DNA of 64,000 bases from Ceratopteris richardii. Lineage: Eukaryota > Streptophyta > Polypodiopsida > Polypodiales > Pteridaceae. The notes beneath the pieces are model-generated. The model did no database searches. It saw nothing but the letters and a program-made list of their open reading frames with translations, and was not told where the DNA came from. The translations under genes and the position numbers were made by a program. The DNA is taken from positions 1,030,001-1,094,000 of the forward strand of contig MU260055.1 of NCBI GenBank assembly GCA_020310875.1. The letters are read 5' to 3'. Below, piece after piece: positions 23,951-35,200 of the stretch (position 1 is its first letter; the number at the start of each line of letters is the position of its first letter).

Positions 23951-24214
23951 TCAACAATTTGGCCTACACCGCTTATTAGGTATTTTGAGTTCCTTTCTCA
24001 GAATGTTTATCCTACCATTTGAAGCTTTGACATTACTTATCTTCTCCACACTATGATTTATATCATATCTTGTTTGAACTTCATGTCTATGCTTTGGACT
24101 TTCCAAGCCAAATAAGAGAGCTATGTTGCCTACAACATGATTTGAACATCCTGAATCTATGTAAAATAAATTATCATCTTCTTTACCTTTGTGGCTTAGA
24201 TTCATCAAAATCAA
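23951..24214 (-). pseudogene. Copia protease (second family)
   Basis: Minus-strand frame with LFYIDSGCSNHVVGN, the usual DSGC-S/T-x-H-M retropepsin motif of this Copia lineage, followed by the flap-like VKASNGRINI segment. The frame breaks afterwards. Confidence 0.8.
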
Positions 24215-24258
24215 TGATTCTTCATGTTGTTGATCTTCAAAATAATTGTTGTAGTCCT

Positions 24259-25183
24259 TTATGTTATGGCCTCTATTGTTATTGTTGAAGTTGTGTCCAC
24301 CTCTGCCTCTATTGCTGCCATATCCACCTCTTCGACTTCATTTTTGGGTCTTCCCATTGAACCAATAATTATGAGTGGTGTGGTTGGTCTGATCATAGAT
24401 GGCATAAGGTTGAACATTATGGCCTTTGGTTTTGTCATGCTTTGGTCCTTTCTTCTTCCATTTCCACTTGCTCTTGCCTGCAAATGTGGCTTGGGAAGTC
24501 TCTTCTTCATCTTCTTCCTTCTTCTTACCTTTCAGCTTCTTGTCCTTCTTATCTTCATATAGAGCACTAGTTGAATTACCATGATAGGCTTTACCTTCCT
24601 TTATGCTATTGTTGGCCTCTTGATTGAAGATTTGTCCAAGAAAGATGTTGAAGTATGGAGTTTGCACATCCATGATGAGATCATAGGATATGGTGAAATA
24701 TTTCTATTTCTTGTCACCTCTAATCCCATTGAGAATTTTCCTCATGATGACGTCTTCTTCAATCAACTCTCCAATGGGTGCCAGTTGATCACCAACCTCC
24801 TTGACCTTTGTATCAAACTCAATGATGGTTTGTTTTGCAGTCTTCTTCATCTAGTTGAACTCATATTAAAGATGGTTCTTCCTTGCCTTTGTAATAGCAG
24901 AAAAGAAAGTCTCTAGGGCATCCCAATTATCCTGAGATATCTTGCATCCTATAATATGTGGTTATAGAAAATTAGAGATAGAGTTTAGTATGTATGACAT
25001 TGCTTGAGCATCCCTTGCACACCAAAGTGCGAGCTTATCGGTCTCCTCTTGTGTAGGTCCTCCTTTGGATCTTGGAGTAGGCATAGCTTCATCACTTGCT
25101 GAAATTCCATGAAGATTTCTACCTTGCAAATAGGCATCCATTTTGTTTTGTGTTGATGCAAAATAGATAACGTGCACCTTCAC
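24259..25183 (-). pseudogene. Copia gag (second family)
   Basis: Minus-strand frames include LQGRNLHGISASDEAMPTPR, LALWCARDAQAMSYILNSI, then FDTKVKEVGDQLAPIGELIE, and a Lys/Glu-rich tail. At the knuckle position the sequence is YAIYDQTNHTTHNYWF, so all three cysteines of a C-x2-C-x4-H-x4-C motif appear as tyrosine. Each is explained by a G-to-A change in the coding strand. Confidence 0.75.
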
Positions 25184-25190
25184 TATCTCA

Positions 25191-26159
25191 CAAAAACCTT
25201 CTAAAAATGGATGGAAGTTATGCCTTCAAACACTGAGAGCAGCCAATATAGTTAGAATAGGAAACATTCCTCTTAACGCACTGTCATACATAGGGTTGGA
25301 TTGCTAAAATGCATAAAATCCCTAATAACGAATGAAAGAGAAATCACCTCAGCACTCACTAGGTATCATCCTAGTTTTTTAGGGATGTGCAGAGAATGAC
25401 CCCAAGATTGTAAAACTCATAATTCTTTGAATTTAATGAATTAAATGACTTGAAACTTTTTACACACAAACGTGAGAGTGATATCATTTAAAAGAATACT
25501 TAATCACATGATTTGGATCTCTTTTGAGAGAGCACCAATCTTTGCAAGTTGAATGAGTCTGAGGAAGAAGGAGTAGATCAAAATTGAAGTGGCACCAAGC
25601 AATGATCAAAGAGTATATGTATTGCTTCAAATCAACACTCTAATTAATTTAAAAATGACTTGGAGTCTTTATATAAACTCTTGAGGATCTATCCACACCT
25701 TTTCTTTATGAATTAAAATTCAAAATTAGGTGGTTTGGTCGTTTAGATTGATCGTAATCTTTTCCCATAATCTAGGAAAAGAAAAAAATGAAGTCATATC
25801 TACTTCTTGATTGATTGATTGAGAATCAATCTCAAACGCTTCTACCTTGTGGCTTTTAGGCCTTTTAATCTTTCCTTTTACAAATTTAAATACCTTGAAC
25901 CTTACAAGAAATGATCATAAGTGATCAAAAAATAATATAAAGAAATAATGTGCACAAAGTGCTATTCTTCAAGGTACATATACGACACCGTCCAAATGAT
26001 GGATTTGATGAAGATCATATCCACCTCAAGCATAGTGCAAGCTTGATGTTCCAACATGAGACACATCTCCGTAGACTTGAATAGGTAAGCATACTTGGAG
26101 TGACATTTTTAAAGTTGATCTCCACCACTTAATGCTAGGTCAATTTAGTGGTTCTACAA
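25191..26159. other. Possible Copia leader, nothing firm
   Basis: AT-rich sequence upstream (minus sense) of the second-family gag. A leader and LTR are expected here but I could not find TG...CA ends or a PBS. No host gene seen. Confidence 0.3.
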
Positions 26160-28800
26160 TAGGATAGTAGGAAAAGAGGTTTACCATTTCTTAGATGGAT
26201 CTTTAGGGTATAATAAAGTCACAATGAAACTTGAAAACCATGATAATACTATCTTTGATATTGACTGGGGGATATATGCATTTAAATGCATGCCATTTGG
26301 AAAACAAAATACCCTTGCAACTTTACAACGACTGATGTGTCATGTCTTCAAAGAGTTCCTTAGAAAGTAATTGGAAATGCATGTGGATGACCTACATGCA
26401 TAATCTGTAGAGATACCTAAGTAGGTTCCTATGTTGGAGAAGTTGTTTACTAAGTGCAAAAAATATAGTCTCATTGAATCTAGAGAAATATGTCTTCATG
26501 GTATGACAATGCAAAATTTTGGGACACATTGTCTCAAAGAGTGGAATTTAGATGAAGACAAGATCAAAACAATAGTAGATTTGCCAAAGCCTAGGAATGT
26601 CAAGGAATTTTAGGTTTTCATGGGCCCCATTATGTACATAATTGTAGATTTATCCAAATGTATCAATTATTGCAATGCCACTCTATTCTTTCATTACAAA
26701 ATTTGAATGGATTGAAGACTGTGACAAAGCATTTAAAGAATTGAAACAAAAGCTTGTAACAACTCCCTTTTTAAAAGTGCTTGATTAGAACAAGTTTTTC
26801 AATGTGCATGTTGATGCATCAAACTATGCAATAAGTTGTATTTTAGTGCAACCTTCAAACAAAGATAGTCTTGATTTTACCATTGCATATGCTAGTAGAC
26901 AACACACTAGTATAGAGTGAAATCACACCACTATTGAATGTGAAGGATTAGGTCCAATATTTGCTTTGAAAATATTTAGACATTATTCACTTGCAAATAA
27001 GTTTAAATTTTTCTTGATCATCAATCCCTTCTCTACCTTACAAAAAAGCCCTACAACATTGGAAGATTGGTATTATGGTTTTCTTGTTGATGGAGTTTGA
27101 ATTCAAAGTTTTTGTTTGAAGGTAACATTTATAGGTTAAGAAATGGTGAACCACCTGATTGGGTACATGAATTACTAGATGCCTATTTATTTAACCTAGA
27201 AGTGCTAATCAAGTGGACTAAACCATATGTCTCTTTAGTCACATATAGTCCAATGCACAACTATCTCCCTACACCAAACAAAATTAGAGAATCAAGAGAC
27301 TTGCAAATCATAGCTAGAAGTGTATATAGAAAGTATGAATGAGGTACTATATCTTGTTGTGTGGAAGACAATGAATAGTGGGATTTTATGATGCAAGCTC
27401 ATATTGCTATTTTGGGATGGCACTTTCCCAAACTAAAACTCTACAGAACCTACAACAATGAGGAGTGTATTGGCCTTACATGGCTAAACATGTTCATGAT
27501 TATTGCACAAATTGCTAGATTTGCATCAAAAGAGGTACAATTGAGCATTCAAATCTCCATCAACGCATGATAGGACTAGAGTGGAATAAGCCTATTCTAG
27601 ATTACCTTCATGATAGAATATTTTTAGAAGGAATGACTTGGATGAGAATGAAGTTACTTGAAGAGGAATCGAAGGATTGCTCACATATTGGGAATTAGCT
27701 ATACAAGAGAATAAAGGATAATTTCTTGCACTTGTGCATACATGAAAGTGAATAATTTCCAACGTTAGACATGGGATACTCAGGAGCTTAAGGACATTCT
27801 CCCCCAAACAAATAGCCAAGCACATAGTTTCATCATTTGGTGGGCAACATTGCACATGCATGCAAGGAGCTAGGTAGAAAGGTGGAAAATATCCTTTATA
27901 TCAAGTCCAAATGCCACTAAGACATATGATGAGAAATAGAGATTTTAGCAAATGGGGATTTGATTGTCTTGGGCCCATTATCCCCCCACGAATCTCATGC
28001 AAAATACATTATAGTGGCAAAACATTATCTAACCAAATGGGTTGAAGTTAGAGTGACAAGATGATGTAATGCCCAAACCACTACTAAATTCCTTTTTGAA
28101 GAGATTTTAGATATGACTTAGAAATTGAAATGGTCAATGATAGAGGAACCCATTTCATACATGATGTTATTGAACACCTATTATAAGGATTTCTAATAGT
28201 GCAAAAGAAGTCAGCCACTTACCATCCACAATTGAATGGCTAAGCTAAGAACATTAACAAAATCCTTTCTACTATGCTCACTAAGCTAGTGAATAACAAG
28301 TTCTCTAATTGGGAAAAACAATTTCATGATGTAGTTTGGGCCTATAGAGTTGCATAATAGAAATTGTTAAGAACTACACCATTTAATTTGGTGAACATAT
28401 AAAATTCTATTTTAGCAATTGAGGTTCTGATTCCTACACTAGGATTTTTTTGAGATGTATGAATGGAAAGCCCATGAGCTATCTAACCATAGAGTTACTA
28501 GGGAAACTACAAGAACAAAGAATAAGAGCCACACCAAACATTTATTCTGCAAAGAGATGATAGAAGGCCTATTATGATGAACATATCAAAGATAAAAATT
28601 TACAAGGAGGAGGCTTTGTTTTAGTACACACACTAAAACAATATCCCAAGAAGATTTAGAATAGAGACCATGGAACCATTTCTAATTAAAAAAATCTCCA
28701 CATGAGGTGCAATAACTAGAAACCTTGGAGGGTGAAATATTGCCTAACTATTTTAGTGGATGCTGCATCAAGAGTTATCTTTAGCCTTGAATGATGAGAT
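26160..28800 (+). mobile_element. Ty3/Gypsy polyprotein remnant (RT, RNase H, integrase)
   Basis: Order is RT, RNase H, integrase, the Ty3/Gypsy arrangement. RT: WGIYAFKCMPFGKQNTLATL and FKEFLRK (about 26265-26370), then FTKCKKYSLIESREICLHG and NFGTHCLKEW (26431-26613). RNase H: VHVDASNYAISCILVQPS and FRHYSLANKFKFFL (about 26805-27020). Integrase: DCLGPI and KYIIVAKHYLTKWVEV near 27965-28050, and a WAYR-TTPFNLV block near 28340-28400. Many stops and frameshifts; no LTR recognised. Confidence 0.85.
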
Positions 28801-29039
28801 GTTGGCAAGACTCTAAATTTCTAAGGATAGAAAGGCTGAAGAAGAATGTATAATGGAAGTAGCACAAGCGAAAGCTCAAAAAAGGATCTTTTGTTGTAAA
28901 TGACTTATGCAAGGGCCTTCTAAGCCCATCCCATTAGGCCTAGTAGTGCACATTTCCCCTAGAGGTAAATCACACCAAAACTTATGCACAATATCGTAGA
29001 CATTAAGTCATATTCATGTGGTCATAGTAGCAAAAAAGA

Positions 29040-29450
29040 AGAATACTCCAAATTTTTCTGAGCTTATTTCCATGCTAATAATTGAAGAAAAGAACCTTGG
29101 TGAGGACTCAAAATCTCAAGGAAATTGTGGTTTAGAGTAGGTATTCTACTCTGGTAGAGGAAGAGGCAAAGCCAGAGGCTTCGAAAGTGGAAAAGGAAAC
29201 AATAACCAGGACCAAAGTCAACAACAGACTAATGCAAGAGGTAGAGGATACTTACATGGCATGGGAGCAAAAGAGGCCACAAAAGTTTCCAAACAAATGA
29301 TTCAAGTGATGACAATAAGGGATAGTGGAATTGTTGTAAACCTAGTCCTTTGAACATGATTGTAGGATGAAGAATCAAAATAGTAGAAAGCAACAAAACA
29401 AATATGCATCCACAAGTGTAGATAATTCAGAGAAGCTGTTCATAGTCTAT
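29040..29450 (+). pseudogene. Copia gag C-terminus (zinc-knuckle region)
   Basis: Frames read LLMLIIEEKNLGEDSKSQGN, then a Gly/Arg/Gln-rich stretch with SGRGRGKARGFESGKGNNN, and NCCKPSPFEHDCRMKNQNS. This matches a Copia gag tail and knuckle (YCGKPGHFExDC) with the spacing damaged. It stands alone, without protease or integrase after it. Confidence 0.6.
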
Positions 29451-29929
29451 CTCTCTCTCTCTCTCTTGTTGTGAAGCTTCATTCTCCCACAATGGAATGC
29501 AACTAGAGTGTGTGCTTGCATCCGATTTTTGTCTAGAAGAGGGGCTTGTGGTTCGATGCTTCTTGTGGGGTGTCATCCATGGTGGGCACTGAGTACCTTG
29601 CACATATCAAGGGTACATGACACAATCCTTTCTAGCAGTCTGCTTTGTGCATGCCATTCTCTTAGGATGTAAAGTGGTAAATGAATAAGGACACCTTTAT
29701 TTATAGCCTTTCACTTAAGATCTGCTTGACTCACATTTAAATGGATAAAAATTAGTTTTAAAACATTAAAAGAATATTCAAAAAAAATTTTAAAAAGTAC
29801 TAGTAATAATAAAAAATTCAGCATGATATGAAAGAATTCAAAATTTATTTGAAGAGAAATGATTTATAAAAACCTTGAAAACAGTTTTGATAAGAAATAA
29901 TGCATTTTGAGAGTCAAGAAACTATTTCC
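29451..29929. other. No gene recognised
   Basis: Starts with a short (CT)n tract at about 29450-29466. The rest is AT-rich without recognisable coding sequence. Confidence 0.4.
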
Positions 29930-30440
29930 AAGCCCTCATGGATTCTTTGTGCATGCCATTGGGCATGATGTCGGTCACTTGTGTGAAAGGACCATTTTTA
30001 GGGCACATGTATATAAGTCACTTTGTGACTCTTTGTAAAGAATTTTTGCCACTATGAAGAAGGAGAGCTCCAAAATTTCAAATTTGCTTCTTCCTGTAGA
30101 TTTTCACCTTCTCTATGATCTTTTGTGTGTGTGTGTGTGAAGCTTGGAATGTGTGTGTAGGACTGTTGTCTACCCCGCCCCATCACTTTTGAGCTACTAT
30201 AGTGTGTGTGTTAGCAAGTACGAGTTGAGGAGTGAGTGTGGTTGTTTCCCACCATTCACTATTTTGGCCATAACTTGAAGACCCGTTGTCAGATTTGAGT
30301 GAAAATACCACCAGTAGATGCGTCTCGTTGAGCGCTTCAAAAGAACCGACTATTGGGCACATTCGGAGTTCGGAGCTGGGAGAAACATTCGAATTTTTAT
30401 TTACTGTTGTAAGTGGTATCACGACAGAGACTTTTAGAGA
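29930..30440 (+). mobile_element. Possible LTR and primer-binding site of a further Copia element
   Basis: A TATA-like CATGTATATAAGTCAC at about 30005-30020 is followed 400 bp later by ACTGTTGTAAGTGGTATCAC at about 30400-30422. The latter resembles an LTR end and a PBS variant (TGGTATC...AGAG). The phrase TTTTGGCCATAACTTGAAG in between is of the type found in plant LTR leaders. Neither the LTR start nor a gag after it could be identified. Confidence 0.3.
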
Positions 30441-30789
30441 TTAAGTGAGCTGGAGAGGTAGTTTGGTCTTTTCTCATGCATTTTAGCTGAACCACTTCAT
30501 TGTCCATCATGTGCGCACACATCCTCATACACTTGGTTAGGTCGGTTCTTCGGATTGATAATTAAGCGTGTGTAAATCCACTGCTATACGCATGTGTGGC
30601 AAATGAGATTTGGTCTCTTTGACACAAGTCCCTAAGACCTCGTGACTTAGGTACACAACCCCCATGATGGGTGTTGTTAAAGTAAACACCTCTAGCACTG
30701 TAATGTGACTTTTCCATTCCTTGTGTACTAAAAATGTCCAATGATTTATATCAATTCATAAAATATGCTCCATGTGCAAAAAGAATATG

Positions 30790-31940
30790 CTATGGTCTGG
30801 TCAATAAGATATATACATGGTATTCAAGACCAATTAAAAAAATGTAAGCAAAACTTATTATGTAATGTGTAAGGTTGCTTTCTCCCCACGATGGGATGAA
30901 TGACTGTGTAAACTCCTTCAAAGTCACTTGGATTAATTCTTCTTGTGAAGCATTAGTGGAAAGCAAACCCATCAAATGTAACAATTGATCTAAGTATTAA
31001 CAAACCTTCTTTTGGTTATTCATGAGATCAACTTGGCTGTCATTGTCTGCCGTAATCAAATAGAGGTCTTTCCAAAGCTCCCATTTTTGTTCATCTTCAC
31101 TATTCACATCTCTTTTAAAGAAACATCTTGTCTTCTTCCCAGTCATTGAAAATTGTTGTAAAATGTCTTGAGACTCACCATCGTAACAACTAAAGATACA
31201 TGGCCACCATGACAACCAATAGAATTCAGAAGATCTTCTATTTGTTGGATTGCTATTGTAGACCTCTCCAGTGGTTTCATTGCAAATGCATATTCAACAT
31301 GGAGCTTCAAAATCCTATCAAAGATCCTCATGAATGCATGCAAAGTACAAAAGTGAACATTGACCAATGGAAGTGGAATAATGGGGTTCCAATCATTGCT
31401 TATTTTTTCATGAGTTGGTTCATCTAACATTGGACACCACAAAAGTGATATCTCCCATTCCGTACGATCCCATGAGTCTGTGTCATCAATTTCTTCAGAG
31501 TCATCAACTCCCATCAATGCCCTTGTAGGTTTAGACTATCTCTTAGATCCTTTGTAACTTTGTGTACAATATGGGCAAGGATAGAGAGAAGATGCTCCTT
31601 GTTTACAACCTAACATGCATTTTATGGTCTTGAGATCTCCACCTAAATGCCATTCTACCTCAAATTCACCTATATCATCTACAAAAAGCTTTTGCCCATG
31701 TACTTGAGAAGAGATTACTTCTATAATCCATGGAGTCCTACTAAAAATCCACAAAATAACATTGTTTGTTTCTTCTATAGCACCTATACCACCAGATATC
31801 TCTCTCTGATTGCACACTATAAGTAAAATAGGAAGCAAATCCTAAAGTTTTATCATCGATTCCATGGTCCATAACTTCATTCATTAGTGTCACACTCAAC
31901 CTTTCCAATTGTAGACCCTTTATAATTTAGCACTCATCAA
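30790..31940 (-). pseudogene. Broken reading frame of unknown family (GGDLK...CPYC...HGG protein)
   Basis: Four minus-strand frames in order appear to be one decayed protein: MNEVMDHGIDDKTLGFASYF (about 31885-31800); a frame at 31838-31536 with VEWHLGGDLKTIKCMLGCKQ and SLYPCPYC; a frame at 31517-31143 with VHFCTLHAFMRIFDRILKLH and SIGCHGGHV; and a frame at 31215-30997 with a KTRCFFKRDV...KWELWKDLYL stretch. The GGDLK, CPYC and HGG words recall, from memory only, uncharacterised multi-copy proteins of invertebrates and plants that may be transposon-borne. The pattern lacks reverse transcriptase, integrase or gag motifs. CPYC could bind zinc. At least three frameshifts or stops. Confidence 0.45.
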
Positions 31941-32272
31941 GCTTTAGTATGAACTTTAATTTATCATTACAGTCTGCACAAAAGAGGAAACATTACCTTA
32001 ATTTAGCACTTGAATGTAGTAAAACTTCAACACCAAATAAAATGCAGTAGGGATACCTTTGATTGTTGAGCTATGATGCAGATTTACATGATGCACTTGT
32101 TGATGTATAAGCTCATAGACTATGAAAAATCTATGAGTGATTTAGCATGTGGAGTACATGATTCTCAGGCTATGTTAGATGCAATGCTTTGTCATGCACG
32201 CTTTGGTCATTTGAATTTTGCTAGTTTGCTACGCCTACAAAAATTTGAAATGGTGTCTAGAATAAATGCATT

Positions 32273-34215
32273 TTGGTTAGCCGTAATTTTTTTTTTATGG
32301 AAGATGTTATTCAATCATCACTTTCATGTACTAAGAAGACATACGTTAGCTCAAAAGATATGTATGATACTTTGTTGCCTCTTTGTTCAGGAGGACAGTC
32401 TAATGCTGGTCCAAATGAGGTGATTTCTCAGCCTTTACAGGTTTCATATGATCATGCAGATCATTCCATTTTTTATGTAGGTTTACACGATGCACTTGTT
32501 GATGAGAGAACTGATATAGAGGAGGCAAAGACTATGCCTAAATGGCTAGTCCAGACTTTGTGAGATAGCAAATTAGATGCATCTCTATCATATTGTACTC
32601 GTTCAGGTTCTCATAGTGATTCTTTTGCATCAAATTACTATGCTATGGCTGCCTATAGTCGTTGTGATGAGAATGATCTAGTTTTGTTTTATGAAGCACA
32701 AAGTTCAGAAAATTGGATGGTTGTTATGCAATTAGAATATGATGCTATTATGAAATATGTTTCTTGGTCTTTATGTGACTTGCCTCCTGGCAAGAAGGCC
32801 ATTGGCACTAAGTGGGTATATAAGCTGAAGTGTAAGCCTTATGGAACAGTTGACATGTATAAGGCTAGGCTTCTTGCAAAGGATTATGCTCAAGAAAGAG
32901 GCATTGATTTTGATGAGACTTTTGCTTCTACATGTTGAATGACTACTATTCGTAGCATCTGTGCACTTACAACTCATCATGGTTGGAACGTACATCAGTT
33001 GGACATTAAAATTGCATTTCTAAATGGTGACTTGCATGAAGAAGTGTATGTTTTTCAGCTCCGTGGTTTTGTGCAAAAAGTGCATGAAAACAAAGTGTGC
33101 AGGTTGAAAAGGCATTATATGGTTTGAAGCAAGCACCACGTGCTTGATATGAAAAGATACATGCCTACATGATTGCACATGGTTTTGAGAATAGTCCAAT
33201 TGACAGAACGTTATATGTTAAGCGTGCAAATGATGTGCTTCTAATCATTGTTGTCTATGTTGATGGCATGCAGCTCATTGGTCCCCAGGAGAAGCGTATT
33301 GCTGATTTTAAGGCTGATTTGCATGCCTCATTTGAGATGTCAGATTTGGGACCTTTACATTATTGTTTGGGCATTGAGTTTATGCAAGATGAAGGTGAAA
33401 TAGATTTTTGTCGTACAAAATATATTGACATATTATTGCAGCATTTTGGCCTTGAAGACTACAAACCTATTGCCACTCCTATGGAGATAGGTTTATGATT
33501 TAGTTTTCATGATGGTCGAGATGCATTTGATGTTGTTCTCTATCAGCAGATTGTTGGATAGTTGATTTACTTATGCATTACTCCACTAGATATCTAGTTT
33601 GATGTCTCACATACAAGCAAGTTTATGCATTGCCCAGGTATCAAGCATTGGCAGGCGGTTAAGTACATCTTTTGCTACTTGAGTGGTACCCAGCTACTTG
33701 GATTTTTTAATCCCAAGGGGAGATCACTATCGCCAAATTTACGTGCTTTTTTAGACTCTGATTGGACTGGTTGCTATGACACTCGTGTGTCCACGAGTGG
33801 TTTTCCCTTCATGCTTGGTAGATCATGCATATCTTGGTTGAGCAAGAAGCAGCCTACTCTAGCCTCTTCTAGTTGTGAGGCTGAGTATAGTGCAGCTTTC
33901 ACAGCGACTATTGAGTGTGTGTGGCTCATATGCCTTATGGATGATTTCAGTGTTGGTTAGTCTTCTACCACCACCATCTTTACTAACAGTTAAAGTGCAT
34001 TGGTAGTTGTGAGGAACGTTGTGTTCGATGCTTGTACTAAGCACATTGAGGTGCACTATCATTATGTTAGGGAGAGGTTCTCTACTAGAGAGATCAGTTT
34101 GGCATATGTGCCAACATAGGAGAACATTATAGACCTTTTCACAAAGGCTCTACTAAGGGAGAATTTGGAAACTTTTCACAAAGCTTTGGGCTTAATTCCT
34201 TTTGTGGATTGATTC
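32273..34215 (+). pseudogene. Copia family-A reverse transcriptase and RNase H (broken)
   Basis: RT: KAIGTKWVYKLKCKPYGTVD, RGIDFDETFASTC, LDIKIAFLNGDLHEEVYVFQ; the YVDD box reads YVDGMQLIG. RNase H (33625-33960): [40 protein letters not shown]; the tail contains TKHIEVHYHYVRERF and LFTKALLRENLETFHKALGL. It supplies the 3' third missing from 16770-21041. Frames change at about 32562, 32938, 33115 and 33498. Confidence 0.88.
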
Positions 34216-34285
34216 CACATAGCTTGACACTTCCTTACACATGAGTCCGAGCTCCTTCTTCACCACATCACTCCTAGGGGGGACT

Positions 34286-34513
34286 TGTTGATATATTTCA
34301 GTAGTGATGTGTGAACACAGTAGGTTTGTTGGGGCACTTTTTTTCCTCTTTAGAAGGCTTTTTCCCCTGGCTTGTATAGATGCCTATAACCCTGAAAGGT
34401 CACTTTTCTTTGTACATTATCTTGGTAATACATTAAGGTTTGGGTGTTGTGCTCCAAGCTTCTTCTTCTTCCTTGTGATGTCCACATGCTTTTGTAGACC
34501 TCAAACTCCAACA
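34286..34513 (+). repeat. 3' LTR of the family-A copy with preceding polypurine tract
   Basis: 228 bp from TGTTGATATATTTCAG to CTCCAACA, alignable over its full length with 16770-16999. A polypurine run AGGGGGGACT sits directly before it (34276-34285), as expected for plus-strand priming. Confidence 0.9.
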
Positions 34514-35200
34514 GTCATTATCAACATTTTGATCACATAACCTGAGCTAGAAATATCCACTTGAAGATTCAACTTGGGTTGTTTATCTTAAAAAAAGTTT
34601 TACAAAATTTGTAATTTGATTTAGATATGAGGGTGATAAAAAATTCATTTTTAATTGCACCATGAATACAAAAAAGGCTCTAGCCCCAATCACTATTTTG
34701 AACATGAATTGAACTAGAAATATCCAATTAATGGTATTCAACTTGGGTTGTGTAGCTTACAAAAGGTTATAAAATTTTTTAGTATCAATATTTTATTTTG
34801 ATTAGAGAGATGATCCAAAATACACATTGTATCACATCCTGATTAAAAGATAGGCTCTAATTCGGATCAATGTTTGCATCATAATGTGAGCTAAAAATAT
34901 AAGATTGATGGAATTCAACTTGGGTTGGGTAAGTAAAACAACTCTTCAACTTTTTAGACGAGTGAAAAAGTTGATTATGAGAATAGAGATGATAAAAAAT
35001 ACACTTTCTTTTGCATCCTGATAAAAAGACTTTATCCCCAATGAGTGTTTTGATCATAACTTGAGCTAGAAATATCATATTGACACGATTCAAGTTGGCT
35101 TGTTTAGGTTACAAAAATCTCTATAATTATGTAGAAGACTCTTTAATTGATGAAAAGGGCATAACTTGTGTTGATTGAAAGTGCAAAATCAATAGATACC
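34514..35200. repeat. Diverged tandem array, ~170-177-bp monomer, about four units
   Basis: The words GAGCTAGAAATAT and ATTCAACTTGGGTTG recur in the same order: ATTCA at about 34567, 34736, 34913 and 35088 (spacing 169, 177, 175). Between them the units share a GATRATAAAAAATACA-like stretch and a CCCCAATSAvTvTTTTGA-like stretch. Monomers differ by substitutions and small indels. The array starts right after the LTR at 34513. Function unknown. Confidence 0.75.

Larger units (their letters stand above)
21560..25190 (-). mobile_element. Copia element, second family (gag to RNase H, no LTRs found)
   Basis: Minus-strand gag, protease, integrase, RT and the beginning of RNase H in the expected order. 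Stops and frameshifts are frequent. It belongs to the same family as 38740-40640 (shared pre-integrase sequence SRDQSVLGLPNISKQHMI). Neither LTR nor PBS could be placed in the flanks. Confidence 0.85.
32063..34513 (+). mobile_element. Copia family-A element, 5'-deleted and rearranged, with 3' LTR
   Basis: Second large family-A copy. It begins with a displaced DADLHDALVD piece (about 32076-32107) fused to the pre-integrase YKLIDYEKS segment. It then jumps from LRLQKFEMVS (about 32250) to the post-integrase SRDVVFMED region, so the integrase core is deleted. RT, RNase H, a polypurine tract and the 3' LTR follow. Numerous stops. Confidence 0.9.

Noticed and set aside
34514..35200. CRISPR-like array of regular repeats
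   Set aside because: Units are 170-177 bp, diverged throughout and without constant repeat/variable spacer structure; this is eukaryotic satellite-like DNA.
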